DNA from: Actinomycetaceae bacterium
GTDB taxonomy: Bacteria; Actinomycetota; Actinomycetes; Actinomycetales; Actinomycetaceae
Assembly (NCBI GenBank): GCA_028724905.1
Contig: JAQYTG010000016.1
Coordinates: 62,001-126,000, forward strand
DNA: 64,000 nucleotides
Reading direction: 5' to 3'
In this document: in pieces, positions 42,984 through 51,390 of the stretch
How the letters are laid out: the number at the start of each line of letters is the position of its first letter
Numbering within the stretch: the first letter of the stretch is position 1
Notes under the pieces: model-generated
The model's input: only the letters and a program-made list of their open reading frames with translations
What the model was told of the DNA's origin: nothing
Databases searched by the model: none
Program-made: the position numbers and the translations under genes

Positions 42984-43344
42984 TGTCCACCCTCATAGTG
43001 CAGTGCTGGCGTTTTCTGCGCCGTAGAGCCATGCCCTGAGATCTGCGGCGCAGGTGTGTGCTCTCAGATCCATGTTCCGCAGGCGCTCAGAATGATGCGC
43101 TGCACCGCAGATACGTCTTGTTTGTTTCTCCGATGTCTCTACTGTAACGCGCGAATGCACAAAAGTGCTGGCTGTCTACGCTTTCGGATGCTAGGTCACT
43201 ATCTATCTCGTCACTTTCAGAAAACATCCAGCAAATTTCTAAGAATTATCGAGTGCCCATTTTTTACACTGGCATCGAGAAGATATGCATTCGGCCAGCC
43301 GCCGGCTAGCTGAACACAGACAGAGATAATACAGGACGAAGATC
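42984..43344. promoter_or_regulatory. Divergent promoter region menA-htrA
   Basis: 361 bp without a credible gene. TACACT at 43265-43270 is a plus-strand -10 giving htrA a leader of about 70 nt. AGGA lies 8 nt before its ATG. The menA promoter should lie near 43000-43060, but I see no strong match. Confidence 0.4.
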
Positions 43345-44991
43345 ATGGACGAAGAGTCATTAGGTCAAGAAGAGAAGTCAGCTCGTACACCGCAAACAGA
43401 GAGTTTGCCAGTGCAGTACCCGCAGTATCAAACTCCTGGTCAGCCTACAGTCGCTGGCCAGTTTAGTGCCCCCACTCAGCCGTTACCACAATCGAATACC
43501 TGGAATGCCTCTCTTTCCACGCAGCCGGTAGCACCTTCCGCGCAGCCGACGGATCTTTCCGCGCAGCCGGCAGCGTACCTCCGCTCGATGTACGCAGAAA
43601 CTGATGATAGTGGCAGTTATGCCGGTGAATATGATGCCAGCGCCGCCAGCCCTGCTACCTATGTTGCCAGTAATGCTGCTGGCGAAAGCATCGCCAGGAA
43701 TAGCGTCGCCAGCGAAAGTTCCTTTACCGAAAGCTCCTTTAGCAACGATCATACCGGTGCTGCCAGCATTGGCGTTGCCAGCACCGCAGAGATCCCTTTT
43801 GGCGATGATCCTCGTGGAGCAGAGCCAGAGAAAGCAAAAAAGAAAAAAGCTAAGAAGGGCCCAGGGTGGGGGGCTGTTATCGCCATGAGCGCGGTGGCGG
43901 CGCTCGTCGGTGGCGGGATTGGCTTGAGCGGCAGCCAGCTTCTCCAGCCGTCGACATCGACGTTTATCAACTCCGGCACCTCTGGAGTGCACGTGGCTCC
44001 AGTGGTGGAATCTAAAGGTGAGGCTCCCAACTGGCAGGCGGTACATCAGGCTGTGGGCAATGCCGTTGTGGCGATCGACACCCAGCTGGAGCGGGGAACC
44101 TCAGCCGGATCGGGCGTGATTATTGATGCGCAGGGGCACGTACTGACGAACAACCACGTCATTGCCGGTGCTACGCAGATTTACGTCACTCTCGCTGATG
44201 GCCGGCTGTTCAAAGCCTCCGTGGCTGGAGCTGATGCAGCCACTGATCTCGCCGTCATCACCATAGAAAATCCTCCTCAAGACCTAACTGTTGCCACCGT
44301 TGGAGATTCTGCCGCATTACACGTGGGGCAAAGTGTGGCTGCCATCGGCAACCCTCTCGGTCTCTCATCCACGATGACGACGGGCATCATCTCTGCCTTG
44401 AATCGGCCAGTTTCTACGCAGGAGAGTAATGAGGGGCAAAATCAGCGCTTCCCGTTCGCTCGGCCGCAGCAAAGTTCACAGGTCGTGACGAATGCTATCC
44501 AGATTGACGCAGCTGTGAACCCTGGCAACTCGGGCGGGCCAGTGTTTGATTCGGCTGGACGGGTGATTGGGATTGCCTCTTCTATTGCCACTCTTTCAGG
44601 CGGCGGAGAGAGTGGTTCTATTGGCTTAGGCTTTGCCATCCCCATCAATCTCGCCAAAATGATTGCCCAGCAGCTTATTGACAACGGCGTCGCAGAGCAC
44701 GCTTTCCTCGGGGTGACTATTTCAGACGGCGCAGCGCAGTACAACGGCGAAAACCGTCTCGGAGCTGAAGTGCAGTCCGTCTCGGCAGGTACTCCTGCTG
44801 CCCGAGCTGGGATTAAAAAAGGTGACGTCATCATCAGCATCGGTGGCAGTGAGGTCTCAAGCGCGACGTCACTGACGGGGTTTGTGCGCCAATACCGCTC
44901 CGGAGACAAAGTGAAGATCACCCTTGAACGCGATGGACAACTGCTCGATGCCACGGTGACGCTGGCAACCAAGCAGGATGACGTGAGCTGA
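43345..44991 (+). CDS. HtrA/DegP-like trypsin-fold serine protease with PDZ domain
   Basis: Membrane-anchored quality-control protease acting outside the membrane. The 548 residues comprise a disordered, Ser/Ala/Gln-rich cytoplasmic part (1-170), one transmembrane helix (about 175-197), a trypsin-like domain and a C-terminal PDZ domain (about 452-545, SAGTPAARAGIKKGDVIISI). The catalytic triad is His271 (NNHVIAG), Asp301 (ATDLAVI) and Ser396 (GNSGGP), all intact. It resembles PepD/HtrB of mycobacteria. The gene diverges from menA, and its stop lies in a tandem duplication (44983-45034). Confidence 0.94.
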   Translation: MDEESLGQEEKSARTPQTESLPVQYPQYQTPGQPTVAGQFSAPTQPLPQSNTWNASLSTQPVAPSAQPTDLSAQPAAYLRSMYAETDDSGSYAGEYDASAASPATYVASNAAGESIARNSVASESSFTESSFSNDHTGAASIGVASTAEIPFGDDPRGAEPEKAKKKKAKKGPGWGAVIAMSAVAALVGGGIGLSGSQLLQPSTSTFINSGTSGVHVAPVVESKGEAPNWQAVHQAVGNAVVAIDTQLERGTSAGSGVIIDAQGHVLTNNHVIAGATQIYVTLADGRLFKASVAGADAATDLAVITIENPPQDLTVATVGDSAALHVGQSVAAIGNPLGLSSTMTTGIISALNRPVSTQESNEGQNQRFPFARPQQSSQVVTNAIQIDAAVNPGNSGGPVFDSAGRVIGIASSIATLSGGGESGSIGLGFAIPINLAKMIAQQLIDNGVAEHAFLGVTISDGAAQYNGENRLGAEVQSVSAGTPAARAGIKKGDVIISIGGSEVSSATSLTGFVRQYRSGDKVKITLERDGQLLDATVTLATKQDDVS

Positions 44992-45034
44992 GATGGCGCG
45001 CAGATGAGACGGTGAGATGGAGCGTAGCTGAGAC
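44983..45034. repeat. Stop-codon-spanning duplication after htrA
   Basis: GTGAG....ATGG.GCG.AG.TGAGAC occurs at 44983-45010 and, with a 5-nt deletion, at 45012-45034. The htrA stop (44989-44991) is in the first copy. Confidence 0.7.
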
Positions 45035-45061
45035 AGCACGTGAACCGAAATAGTGACGATG

Positions 45062-45118
45062 CGCTTCGCCCACAGTTCATCTCACAGTTATCTGCCCGTG
45101 GGCGAAGCGTGGTTAAAT
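45062..45118 (+). promoter_or_regulatory. 12-bp inverted repeat and -10 element upstream of menG
   Basis: CGCTTCGCCCAC (45062-45073) and GTGGGCGAAGCG (45098-45109) are perfect inverted copies separated by 24 nt. The second arm ends 3 bp before TTAAAT (45113-45118), a -10 that lies 7 nt from the menG ATG (45126). The repeat covers the -35 region, so it is either an operator or the htrA terminator. Confidence 0.55.
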
Positions 45119-45125
45119 GCCTAGT

Positions 45126-45866
45126 ATGAAGCGAGCAAATCACAGAGCTACCTTGGAGAAAAATGCCGCCGATGTGGCGTCGATGTTTGACGAGGTTGCC
45201 CCAGCTTATGACGTCACTAATACGGTACTGACCGGAGGTTTGGTGCACGTGTGGCGCAAGACGGTGTGCGATGCGTTGCGGATTCGTCCTGGTATGAGCG
45301 TGCTCGATGTAGCAGCTGGTACTGGCACCAGCTCCGCTGTCTATGCTCAGGCGGGCGCCGACGTCACGGCATATGATTTTTCTGAAGGTATGATCGCCCA
45401 CGGGCGTCAGCGCCATCCACAGCTCGCATTTGTGCAAGGCGACGCTATGAATATGCCGTTTGCAGATGAGAGCTTCGACGCCGTCACCATCTCGTACGGC
45501 CTGCGCAATGTCCAGGATCCTGATCGAGCTTTGCGGGAGATGCTACGGGTGGTGAAGCCCGGGGGAGAGCTGGTGGTTTGTGAGTTTTCCACTCCGGTGA
45601 ATCCCGCTTTCCATAAGCTCTACACGTTCTTTCTCGGCACTGCGCTGCCGGCACTCGCCCATGTGGTCTCCTCAGATCCGACGGCCTACAGTTACCTCAC
45701 GGAGTCGATTCTCTCCTGGCCCGATCAGCAGGAGCTGGGTTTGATGATTCTCGATGCCGGTTGGCGAGATGTGGAATTTAAGAATCTCACTGGCGGGATT
45801 GTGGCCGTCCATCGCGCCCGCAAACCTCTGGTGGAGTGCTGCCGCAATGCATCCCGTGAGGATTGA
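45126..45866 (+). CDS. menG: Demethylmenaquinone methyltransferase
   Basis: SAM-dependent UbiE/MenG-family enzyme that methylates demethylmenaquinone, the last essential ring step of menaquinone synthesis. The 246-residue product has the Rossmann motif VLDVAAGTGTSS at 59-70, the QGDAMNMPF acidic region and the family signature FDAVTISYGLRNVQD. An upstream ATG at 45117 is in frame, but TTAAAT 7 nt before 45126 favours a leaderless start there. The reductase-family gene begins 3 bp after the stop. Confidence 0.94.
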   Translation: MKRANHRATLEKNAADVASMFDEVAPAYDVTNTVLTGGLVHVWRKTVCDALRIRPGMSVLDVAAGTGTSSAVYAQAGADVTAYDFSEGMIAHGRQRHPQLAFVQGDAMNMPFADESFDAVTISYGLRNVQDPDRALREMLRVVKPGGELVVCEFSTPVNPAFHKLYTFFLGTALPALAHVVSSDPTAYSYLTESILSWPDQQELGLMILDAGWRDVEFKNLTGGIVAVHRARKPLVECCRNASRED

Positions 45867-45869
45867 GCA

Positions 45870-47153
45870 ATGAAGTTTTTCGATGAAGCAGATGTCGTCA
45901 TCGTGGGCGGCGGGCCTGGGGGAGCCAGTGCAGCCCACTATCTCGCCCAGCAGGGAATCGACGTTTTAGTGCTCGAACGCGCTCGCTACCCACGCGATAA
46001 AGTGTGCGGAGATGGGCTCACGCCGCGCGCCGTCAGCGAGCTGATTCGTATGGCCGTGCCGATTCGAGAAGCGGATGGGTGGGTGCGCAACTACGGTTTA
46101 CGCGCCTACGGAGGGGGACATGAGATTGCCGTGCCTTGGCCGGAGATTGCTTCGCAGCCGAACTACGGCACGGCAAAGCCGCGCAAAGACTTCGACGAAA
46201 TTCTCATCCGGCACGCGCAGGCTTCTGGGGCGAGAGTGCTAGAGGGGATCACTGTTTCATCTCCGCTCATTCATGAGCCCTCCGGCAGGATTTTTGGCGT
46301 GAAAGCTCGCAAGACGGCTGAGGGATCACGCGGGTCAGAGTTCGCTGTTCGCGCCCGTTTTGTGATTGATGCTGGAGGTGTGAGTGCGCGATTGGCGACT
46401 GCTGCTGGCCGGCAGAAGAATAGCCGGCGCCCGATGGGGGTGGCAGTGCGCACCTATTTCGAGTCGCCGTTAGCAAATAGCACGATGATGGAATCGCACC
46501 TCGAACTATGGAGCGGCGAAGCCGGTCGATCTGATTTGCTTCCTGGCTACGGATGGGCGTTTGCCGTGGGCGATGGGTTGGTCAATGTGGGGTTGGGATC
46601 GCTGAGTTCTACGGCTAAAACCACCGGAATTGACTACCGCAAAGTCTTTGAAACCTGGATTGCCAACACTCCTCCCGAGTGGGGACTCACTCCTTACAAT
46701 CAACGCGGGCCAATCCGTTCGGCCGCCTTGCCGATGGGCTTTAACCGCAAGCCCCACTATGCGAACGGCTTGGCGCTAGTAGGAGATGCGGGGGGCATGG
46801 TTAGCCCGTTCAACGGGGAGGGCATTGCCTATGCCTTGGCCAGCGGGCGGATTGTGGCGGATTATATTGGTCAGGCGCTCGCCAGAGCTACTCTTGGGCA
46901 GCAAGATCGCGTGATGCGCAGATATGTGCAGGATTTGGAGGAGGAGCTTGGCGGGTACTATACGCTGGGCAAAGTGTTCGCCAGTCTCATCGAGCGCCCT
47001 GAGATTATGCACATTTGTGTGACGTACGGTCTGCCGCATCCGGTGCTCATGCGGCTGGTTATGAAACTGCTCTCGGATACCTATGATCGCCGCGATGGTG
47101 ATTGGATGGACAAGCTAATCACGGCACTCACCCGCATGGTGCCGAAAGCCTAG
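45870..47153 (+). CDS. Geranylgeranyl-reductase-family FAD oxidoreductase (MenJ-like)
   Basis: 427-residue FAD-dependent reductase. An N-terminal dinucleotide-binding motif GGGPGG at 13-18 is followed by VLVLERARYPRDKVCGDGLTP (Cys46, with the CGDG motif typical of this family) and a later FAD motif VGDAGGMVSPFNGEGI. Relatives reduce double bonds of isoprenoid chains, e.g. chlorophyll, archaeal lipids, or menaquinone in mycobacterial MenJ. Its position 3 bp after menG and upstream of nuo makes partial saturation of the menaquinone side chain the best guess. GAGGA lies 7 nt before the ATG. A six-unit degenerate repeat begins at its stop codon. Confidence 0.85.
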   Translation: MKFFDEADVVIVGGGPGGASAAHYLAQQGIDVLVLERARYPRDKVCGDGLTPRAVSELIRMAVPIREADGWVRNYGLRAYGGGHEIAVPWPEIASQPNYGTAKPRKDFDEILIRHAQASGARVLEGITVSSPLIHEPSGRIFGVKARKTAEGSRGSEFAVRARFVIDAGGVSARLATAAGRQKNSRRPMGVAVRTYFESPLANSTMMESHLELWSGEAGRSDLLPGYGWAFAVGDGLVNVGLGSLSSTAKTTGIDYRKVFETWIANTPPEWGLTPYNQRGPIRSAALPMGFNRKPHYANGLALVGDAGGMVSPFNGEGIAYALASGRIVADYIGQALARATLGQQDRVMRRYVQDLEEELGGYYTLGKVFASLIERPEIMHICVTYGLPHPVLMRLVMKLLSDTYDRRDGDWMDKLITALTRMVPKA

Positions 47154-47285
47154 AGTGTGGCACCGGAGGCTTAGAGCATGGCGATGCAAGTTTGGAGCAC
47201 GGTGCCGAAAGCCTAGAGTGTGGCGCGTCAAAGGCCTGGAGTGAGGTGTGAATCTTGGCGCAGGATACGAAAGCCTAGAGCATCG
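47138..47285. repeat. About six degenerate 21-26-bp repeats starting at a stop codon
   Basis: Units at 47138-47161, 47162-47182, 47183-47202, 47201-47224, 47225-47247 and about 47260-47285. Units 1 and 4 are identical over 24 bp (core CCGAAAGCCTAGAGTGTGGC), though diverged units lie between. The stop codon TAG (47151-47153) is in unit 1 and is copied in unit 4 and the last unit. Confidence 0.9.
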
Positions 47286-47682
47286 TGACGAGACCACGAC
47301 AACGGCTGAGTAGCTGGTGTCGGAACTCGGTACCCGCAGCTGGCGTGAGAGTCGCTGCGAGACTCATCGCGTGCACGTCACTCACTGTTGCTAATCATGC
47401 TACCGCGCCTTGGATGCACCGCATTATGGCTAATTTTCCGGCACTATCACCTGCCTTGACGAGCGTGATTGACAACGAAACATAAATACGCGCAATTTAT
47501 ATTGCGTAATAAGAGCCGTGCGCATATGACGTTCATGGAGCCAAGCCGGTAAGGTGAGGGTAGCGCTGCGTGAGTAGCGCGTTGTCGTTGTACCTGAGTT
47601 CGCAGGAATGAAGTGACGTGCGTGCTTCGGCGTGACGGCGGCGCGTGAGCGGCGATTGGGAAATATGAGGACAGGAACGAGC
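47286..47682 (+). promoter_or_regulatory. Upstream region of the nuo operon
   Basis: About 400 bp without a gene. TTGACA (47469-47474) is a perfect -35, but no well-spaced -10 follows. A short inverted repeat CGCAAT/ATTGCG (47491-47496 and 47501-47506) lies in an AT-rich stretch with TATATT and TAATAA. It is a candidate promoter/operator for nuoA-N, with a leader of about 160 nt. Confidence 0.4.
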
Positions 47683-48045
47683 ATGAACAACCCTTATGTG
47701 CCGCTGTTGGTGATGATCATTGCCGCAGCGGTCATTGCTTTTGGCGGCTTGGCAGCGAGCGCGATCCTCGGGCCACACAAGTACAATCGAGTGAAAGAAG
47801 CGAACTACGAGTGCGGGGTGGAAGCCACGCCAAATGCTGGTTCGAGTGGTAAATTTCCGGTGAAGTACTTCCTCACGGCCATGACGTTCATCATCTTCGA
47901 TATTGAGGTGGTGTTCCTCTATCCGTGGGCAGTCGCACACGAATCTCTGGGGCTCTTCGGGATTGTGACGATTGCACTGTTCGTTTTCCTCATCACTGTG
48001 CCGTTCATCTACGAATGGCGCCGTGGTGGTTTGGAATGGGAGTGA
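47683..48045 (+). CDS. nuoA: NADH-quinone oxidoreductase subunit A
   Basis: Small membrane subunit of complex I at the junction of the peripheral and membrane arms. 120 residues, three helices (about 4-29, 59-80, 87-108), with the conserved loop YECGVEA (about 45-51), FPVKYFLTAMTFIIFDIEVVF and the end EWRRGGLEWE. AGGA lies 6 nt before the ATG at 47683; an earlier in-frame start at 47632 adds residues unlike the family. It opens the 14-gene nuo operon, in which nearly every gene overlaps the next. Confidence 0.95.
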   Translation: MNNPYVPLLVMIIAAAVIAFGGLAASAILGPHKYNRVKEANYECGVEATPNAGSSGKFPVKYFLTAMTFIIFDIEVVFLYPWAVAHESLGLFGIVTIALFVFLITVPFIYEWRRGGLEWE

Positions 48046-48054
48046 GTGACGAGT

Positions 48055-48612
48055 ATGGGACTTGAAGAGAAGATTCCACAAGGGGTTGGCCTCACCACGA
48101 TGGAGGCCGTCCTGGGGTGGGCCAAGGCGCGCTCCCCGTGGCCAGTGACGATGGGTCTGGCGTGTTGCGCTATTGAGATGATGGCTTTTGGCGCCGTCCG
48201 TTTCGATGCCAGCCGTATTGGTATGGAAGTATTTCGCTCCTCTCCGCGCCAGAGCGACATTATGATTGTCTCCGGCCGCGTGAGCCAGAAGATGGCTCCA
48301 GTGGTGCGCAATATCTACGACGAAATGATGGAACCTAAGTGGGTGATTTCCATGGGCGCCTGTGCCTGCACGGGTGGTGTCTTTAACAACTATGCGCTCG
48401 TCCAAGGAATCGACCATGTGGTGCCGGTGGATATCTATTTGCCTGGTTGCCCGCCGCGGCCAGAGATGCTGATCAACGCTATTTTTGAAATGCGCAATCA
48501 GCTGATGGAAAAGCAGCCAATTGGCCAAGATCGCATTGATATCGCCAAGGCTGCTGAAGAGGCGGCTCTGAAAGCTCAACCAATCGAACTGAGGAAGGGG
48601 CTCCTCGCGTGA
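48055..48612 (+). CDS. nuoB: NADH-quinone oxidoreductase subunit B
   Basis: Peripheral-arm subunit that holds the terminal [4Fe-4S] cluster N2, which passes electrons to menaquinone. 185 residues, with the adjacent cysteines Cys37-Cys38 in [10 protein letters not shown], a third in MGACACTGG (about 100) and the fourth in LPGCPPRPE (about 132). The start MGLEEKIP at 48055 matches homologues; a GTG at 48046, directly after the nuoA stop and closer to GGGAG, would add three residues. Confidence 0.96.
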   Translation: MGLEEKIPQGVGLTTMEAVLGWAKARSPWPVTMGLACCAIEMMAFGAVRFDASRIGMEVFRSSPRQSDIMIVSGRVSQKMAPVVRNIYDEMMEPKWVISMGACACTGGVFNNYALVQGIDHVVPVDIYLPGCPPRPEMLINAIFEMRNQLMEKQPIGQDRIDIAKAAEEAALKAQPIELRKGLLA

Positions 48613-49364
48613 GTGACAACAACGAAGCGCTCGTCCCAAGCGAGAACGGCGGAGCGCAGGTGGCTGCGGGAGTGCCCGTCGGCCCAGAATTTGCTAACGT
48701 CGATGTGGAAAAAGTGACGACACGCACAGGTATGTGGGGTGTGCGTCAAGGGGCAGATACCACTGGCTTTTCAGGCGGTACGACGGTGAGTGCTATCTGT
48801 GCTCCCACGCCACGGCCGTATGGTGGATGGTTCGACGAAGTGGTCGATATCATTGTGGAGTTGCTGGATGCGGATGGGATTGATCCGCACGATGTAATCG
48901 AAAAAGTGAGCGTTTACCGCGATCAGCTCACGATCTTCATTAAGCGTGAACACCTGCTGCGCGTGGCCAAGTATCTTCGTGACGATCAAGATTTGCGCTT
49001 TGAGATGTGTCTGGGAGTCTCCGGCGTGCACTATCCCGAAGATAAAGGCCGTGAGCTACATGGGTATTTCCCGTTCTTCTCTATTACCCACAACCGCATG
49101 ATTGCTCTGGAAGTGACGGCTCCTGATGACGATCCGCACCTGCCGAGCCTCACCAGCGTCTACCCTGGTGACGACTGGCCTGAGCGGGAAGCATTTGATC
49201 TGATGGGTATTATTTTTGATGGCCATCCTGGTTTGGCTCGCTCGGCGATGCCTGACGACTGGGTGGGGCACCCACAGCGCAAAGACTATCCGCTCGGCGG
49301 CGTGCCTGTGGAGTACAAGGGCGCCGTGATTCCGCCAGCCGATATGAGGAGGGAGTACAACTGA
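48609..49364 (+). CDS. nuoC: NADH-quinone oxidoreductase subunit C
   Basis: Peripheral 30-kDa subunit that, with NuoD, forms the base of the connecting module. 251 residues, with a variable N-terminus (1-50) and the conserved [24 protein letters not shown] region (about 177-200, abbreviated) and [14 protein letters not shown]. The GTG start overlaps the nuoB stop by 4 bp. Actinobacteria keep nuoC and nuoD as separate genes, unlike the E. coli fusion. Confidence 0.95.
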   Translation: MSDNNEALVPSENGGAQVAAGVPVGPEFANVDVEKVTTRTGMWGVRQGADTTGFSGGTTVSAICAPTPRPYGGWFDEVVDIIVELLDADGIDPHDVIEKVSVYRDQLTIFIKREHLLRVAKYLRDDQDLRFEMCLGVSGVHYPEDKGRELHGYFPFFSITHNRMIALEVTAPDDDPHLPSLTSVYPGDDWPEREAFDLMGIIFDGHPGLARSAMPDDWVGHPQRKDYPLGGVPVEYKGAVIPPADMRREYN

Positions 49365-50710
49365 TGAGTGAATCGCTACCTCACGCAACTAGAGCGATGA
49401 ATCCGCAATCCGACGAGTATCCGGAATTTGAGGCAGTCGGCGGAGACTGGGGAAAGATCGTCACCGAAGTTGAAGAGCTCGGGGAAGAACATATTGTCGT
49501 GAACCTCGGGCCGGTGCATCCGGCTACTCATGGCGTGCTGAGGGTACAGCTGGAATTGGATGGCGAGAATGTGAAAGAGGCGCGTGCAGCCACGGGTTTC
49601 TTGCATACCGGCATCGAGAAGAGCATGGAGTATCGCACCTGGCAGCAGGGCGTTGCTTTCGCCACACGCATGGACTACATCACTCCGATCTTCCAAGAAG
49701 TAGCCTACTGCCTCGCAGTGGAAAAACTGCTTGGCGTCACGGATCAGATACCGCAGCGAGCTAGCGCAATTCGGGTGCTGCTGATGGAACTCGGCCGCAT
49801 CAATTCGCACGTGGTGGCCATCGGCTCATTGGGCAACGAAATGGGCGGCACCACCATGATGACCCTCGGTTTCCGTGCCCGTGAAGATCTCTTGCGCATC
49901 TTTGAAGACATCACTGGCTTGCGTATGAACCATGAGTTCATCCGCGTTGGCGGGGTGCTCGAAGATTTACCCGAAGGCGGTATTGAGTACATCCGTGAAT
50001 TGTTGCCAAAAGTTCGCAACACTCTTTCAGAGATGGAAGATCTCACGATGCAAAATCCGATCTTCAAACTCCGCCACGTGGATGTGGGGGTGTCTCCGCT
50101 CTCTAGTTTGATGGCATTGAGCATGACGGGTCCGTCGGTGCGCGCTGCTGGTCTGCCGTGGGATTTGCGCAAGACGCAGCCCTATTGCGGCTATGAAAAA
50201 TACGAATTCGATATTCCGGTGGCCGACAAAGCCGATGCTTATAACCGCGTGAAAGTGCGTTATGCCGAGTGCTATCAGAGTCTGCGCATCTGCTACCAGG
50301 TGCTCGACGAACTTGAGCGCACAGCTGGTGAGCCGGTGATGATCGCTGATGGCAAACTTGCGTGGCCAGCTAAGCTCTCTATTAGCGCCGATGGGCAAGG
50401 TCAGAGCCCTGAACACGTGAAAGATATGTTGAACGACTCGATGGAATCGCTCATCCATCATTTCAAGTTAGTGACGGAGGGCTTCAGAGTCCCAGCAGGC
50501 CAGGTGTTCCAGATGATTGAGCACCCCAAGGGTCTGCTGGGTGTGCATCTCGTCAGTGACGGCGGTACCCGTCCGTATCGTGCACATTTTAGAGATGCGA
50601 GTTTCAACAACTTGCAGAGTCTTGCCGTGATGACCGAAGGTGGCTTACTCGCCGACGTGATTATTGCGTTGGCCAATATCGACCCCGTGATGGGAGGCGT
50701 GGATCGCTGA
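49364..50710 (+). CDS. nuoD: NADH-quinone oxidoreductase subunit D
   Basis: 49-kDa subunit lining the quinone-binding cavity. 448 residues with the hallmarks GPVHPATHGVLRVQLELDGE near 47 and FLHTGIEKSMEYRTWQQ near 76, the MELGRINSHV helix, and the C-terminal NNLQSLAVMTEGGLLADVI segment ending PVMGGVDR. The start is a TGATG overlap with nuoC, with AGGAGG further upstream. The tyrosine/histidine quinone-site region appears intact. Confidence 0.97.
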   Translation: MSESLPHATRAMNPQSDEYPEFEAVGGDWGKIVTEVEELGEEHIVVNLGPVHPATHGVLRVQLELDGENVKEARAATGFLHTGIEKSMEYRTWQQGVAFATRMDYITPIFQEVAYCLAVEKLLGVTDQIPQRASAIRVLLMELGRINSHVVAIGSLGNEMGGTTMMTLGFRAREDLLRIFEDITGLRMNHEFIRVGGVLEDLPEGGIEYIRELLPKVRNTLSEMEDLTMQNPIFKLRHVDVGVSPLSSLMALSMTGPSVRAAGLPWDLRKTQPYCGYEKYEFDIPVADKADAYNRVKVRYAECYQSLRICYQVLDELERTAGEPVMIADGKLAWPAKLSISADGQGQSPEHVKDMLNDSMESLIHHFKLVTEGFRVPAGQVFQMIEHPKGLLGVHLVSDGGTRPYRAHFRDASFNNLQSLAVMTEGGLLADVIIALANIDPVMGGVDR

Positions 50711-51390
50711 TGGCAGAGAATTATGCAGCCGATGTGGAGCAGCGGCTACGAAAAGATGCGGCAGAGGTGATTGCGCGGTATCCGCAGCCTCGTTCGGCGA
50801 TTATGCCCTTGTTGCATCTGATTCAGAGTGAGGACGGGTTCGTCTCTCCACGAGGAATCGCACTGGTAGCGGACGTCTTAGGATTGACTCGTGCCCAGGT
50901 GAGTGCGATTGCGACGTTCTATTCGCAGTATCGTCGTCACCCCAATGGAGAGTACAACGTCGGCGTGTGTACAAACGCCCTGTGTGCCGTCATGGGAGGG
51001 GATCTGATCTGGGATGAGCTGAGCTCTTATCTCGGCGTGGGGCACGATGAGACGACGGAAGACGGAAAAATTACCCTCGAACAGCTTGAGTGCAATGCTG
51101 GCTGTGACTACGCGCCGGTGGTGATGGTGAACTGGGAATTTTTTGACAACCAGACGCCTCAATCGGCCAAACAGATTGTGGATGATATCCGCGCTGGCAA
51201 AGACATTCACCCCACTCGCGGGCCAGAAAAAGTGCACACCTTCAAAGAGACAGAGCGGGTGCTCGCCGGTTTTGAAGATGGCCACGTCGATGAGGGGCCT
51301 GCAGCGGGAGAGGCCACATTGGCAGGGCTGAAAATTGCTCGTGAGAGAGGCTGGACTTCTCCGCGGCCGCTTGAAGGAGGTGTCAAGTGA
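50710..51390 (+). CDS. nuoE: NADH-quinone oxidoreductase subunit E
   Basis: Thioredoxin-like subunit of the NADH-oxidising module, carrying [2Fe-2S] cluster N1a. Ligands are Cys87 and Cys92 (VCTNALC) and Cys128 and Cys132 (CNAGC). 226 residues; the C-terminal 60 residues after the fold are longer than in short NuoE proteins but usual for actinobacteria. It overlaps nuoD by 1 nt and nuoF by 4 nt. Confidence 0.96.
   Translation: MAENYAADVEQRLRKDAAEVIARYPQPRSAIMPLLHLIQSEDGFVSPRGIALVADVLGLTRAQVSAIATFYSQYRRHPNGEYNVGVCTNALCAVMGGDLIWDELSSYLGVGHDETTEDGKITLEQLECNAGCDYAPVVMVNWEFFDNQTPQSAKQIVDDIRAGKDIHPTRGPEKVHTFKETERVLAGFEDGHVDEGPAAGEATLAGLKIARERGWTSPRPLEGGVK

Noticed and set aside
43056..43313. 85-codon ORF in the menA-htrA gap
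   Set aside because: Cys/Arg-rich, unlike any family, no ribosome binding site, and it spans the htrA promoter.
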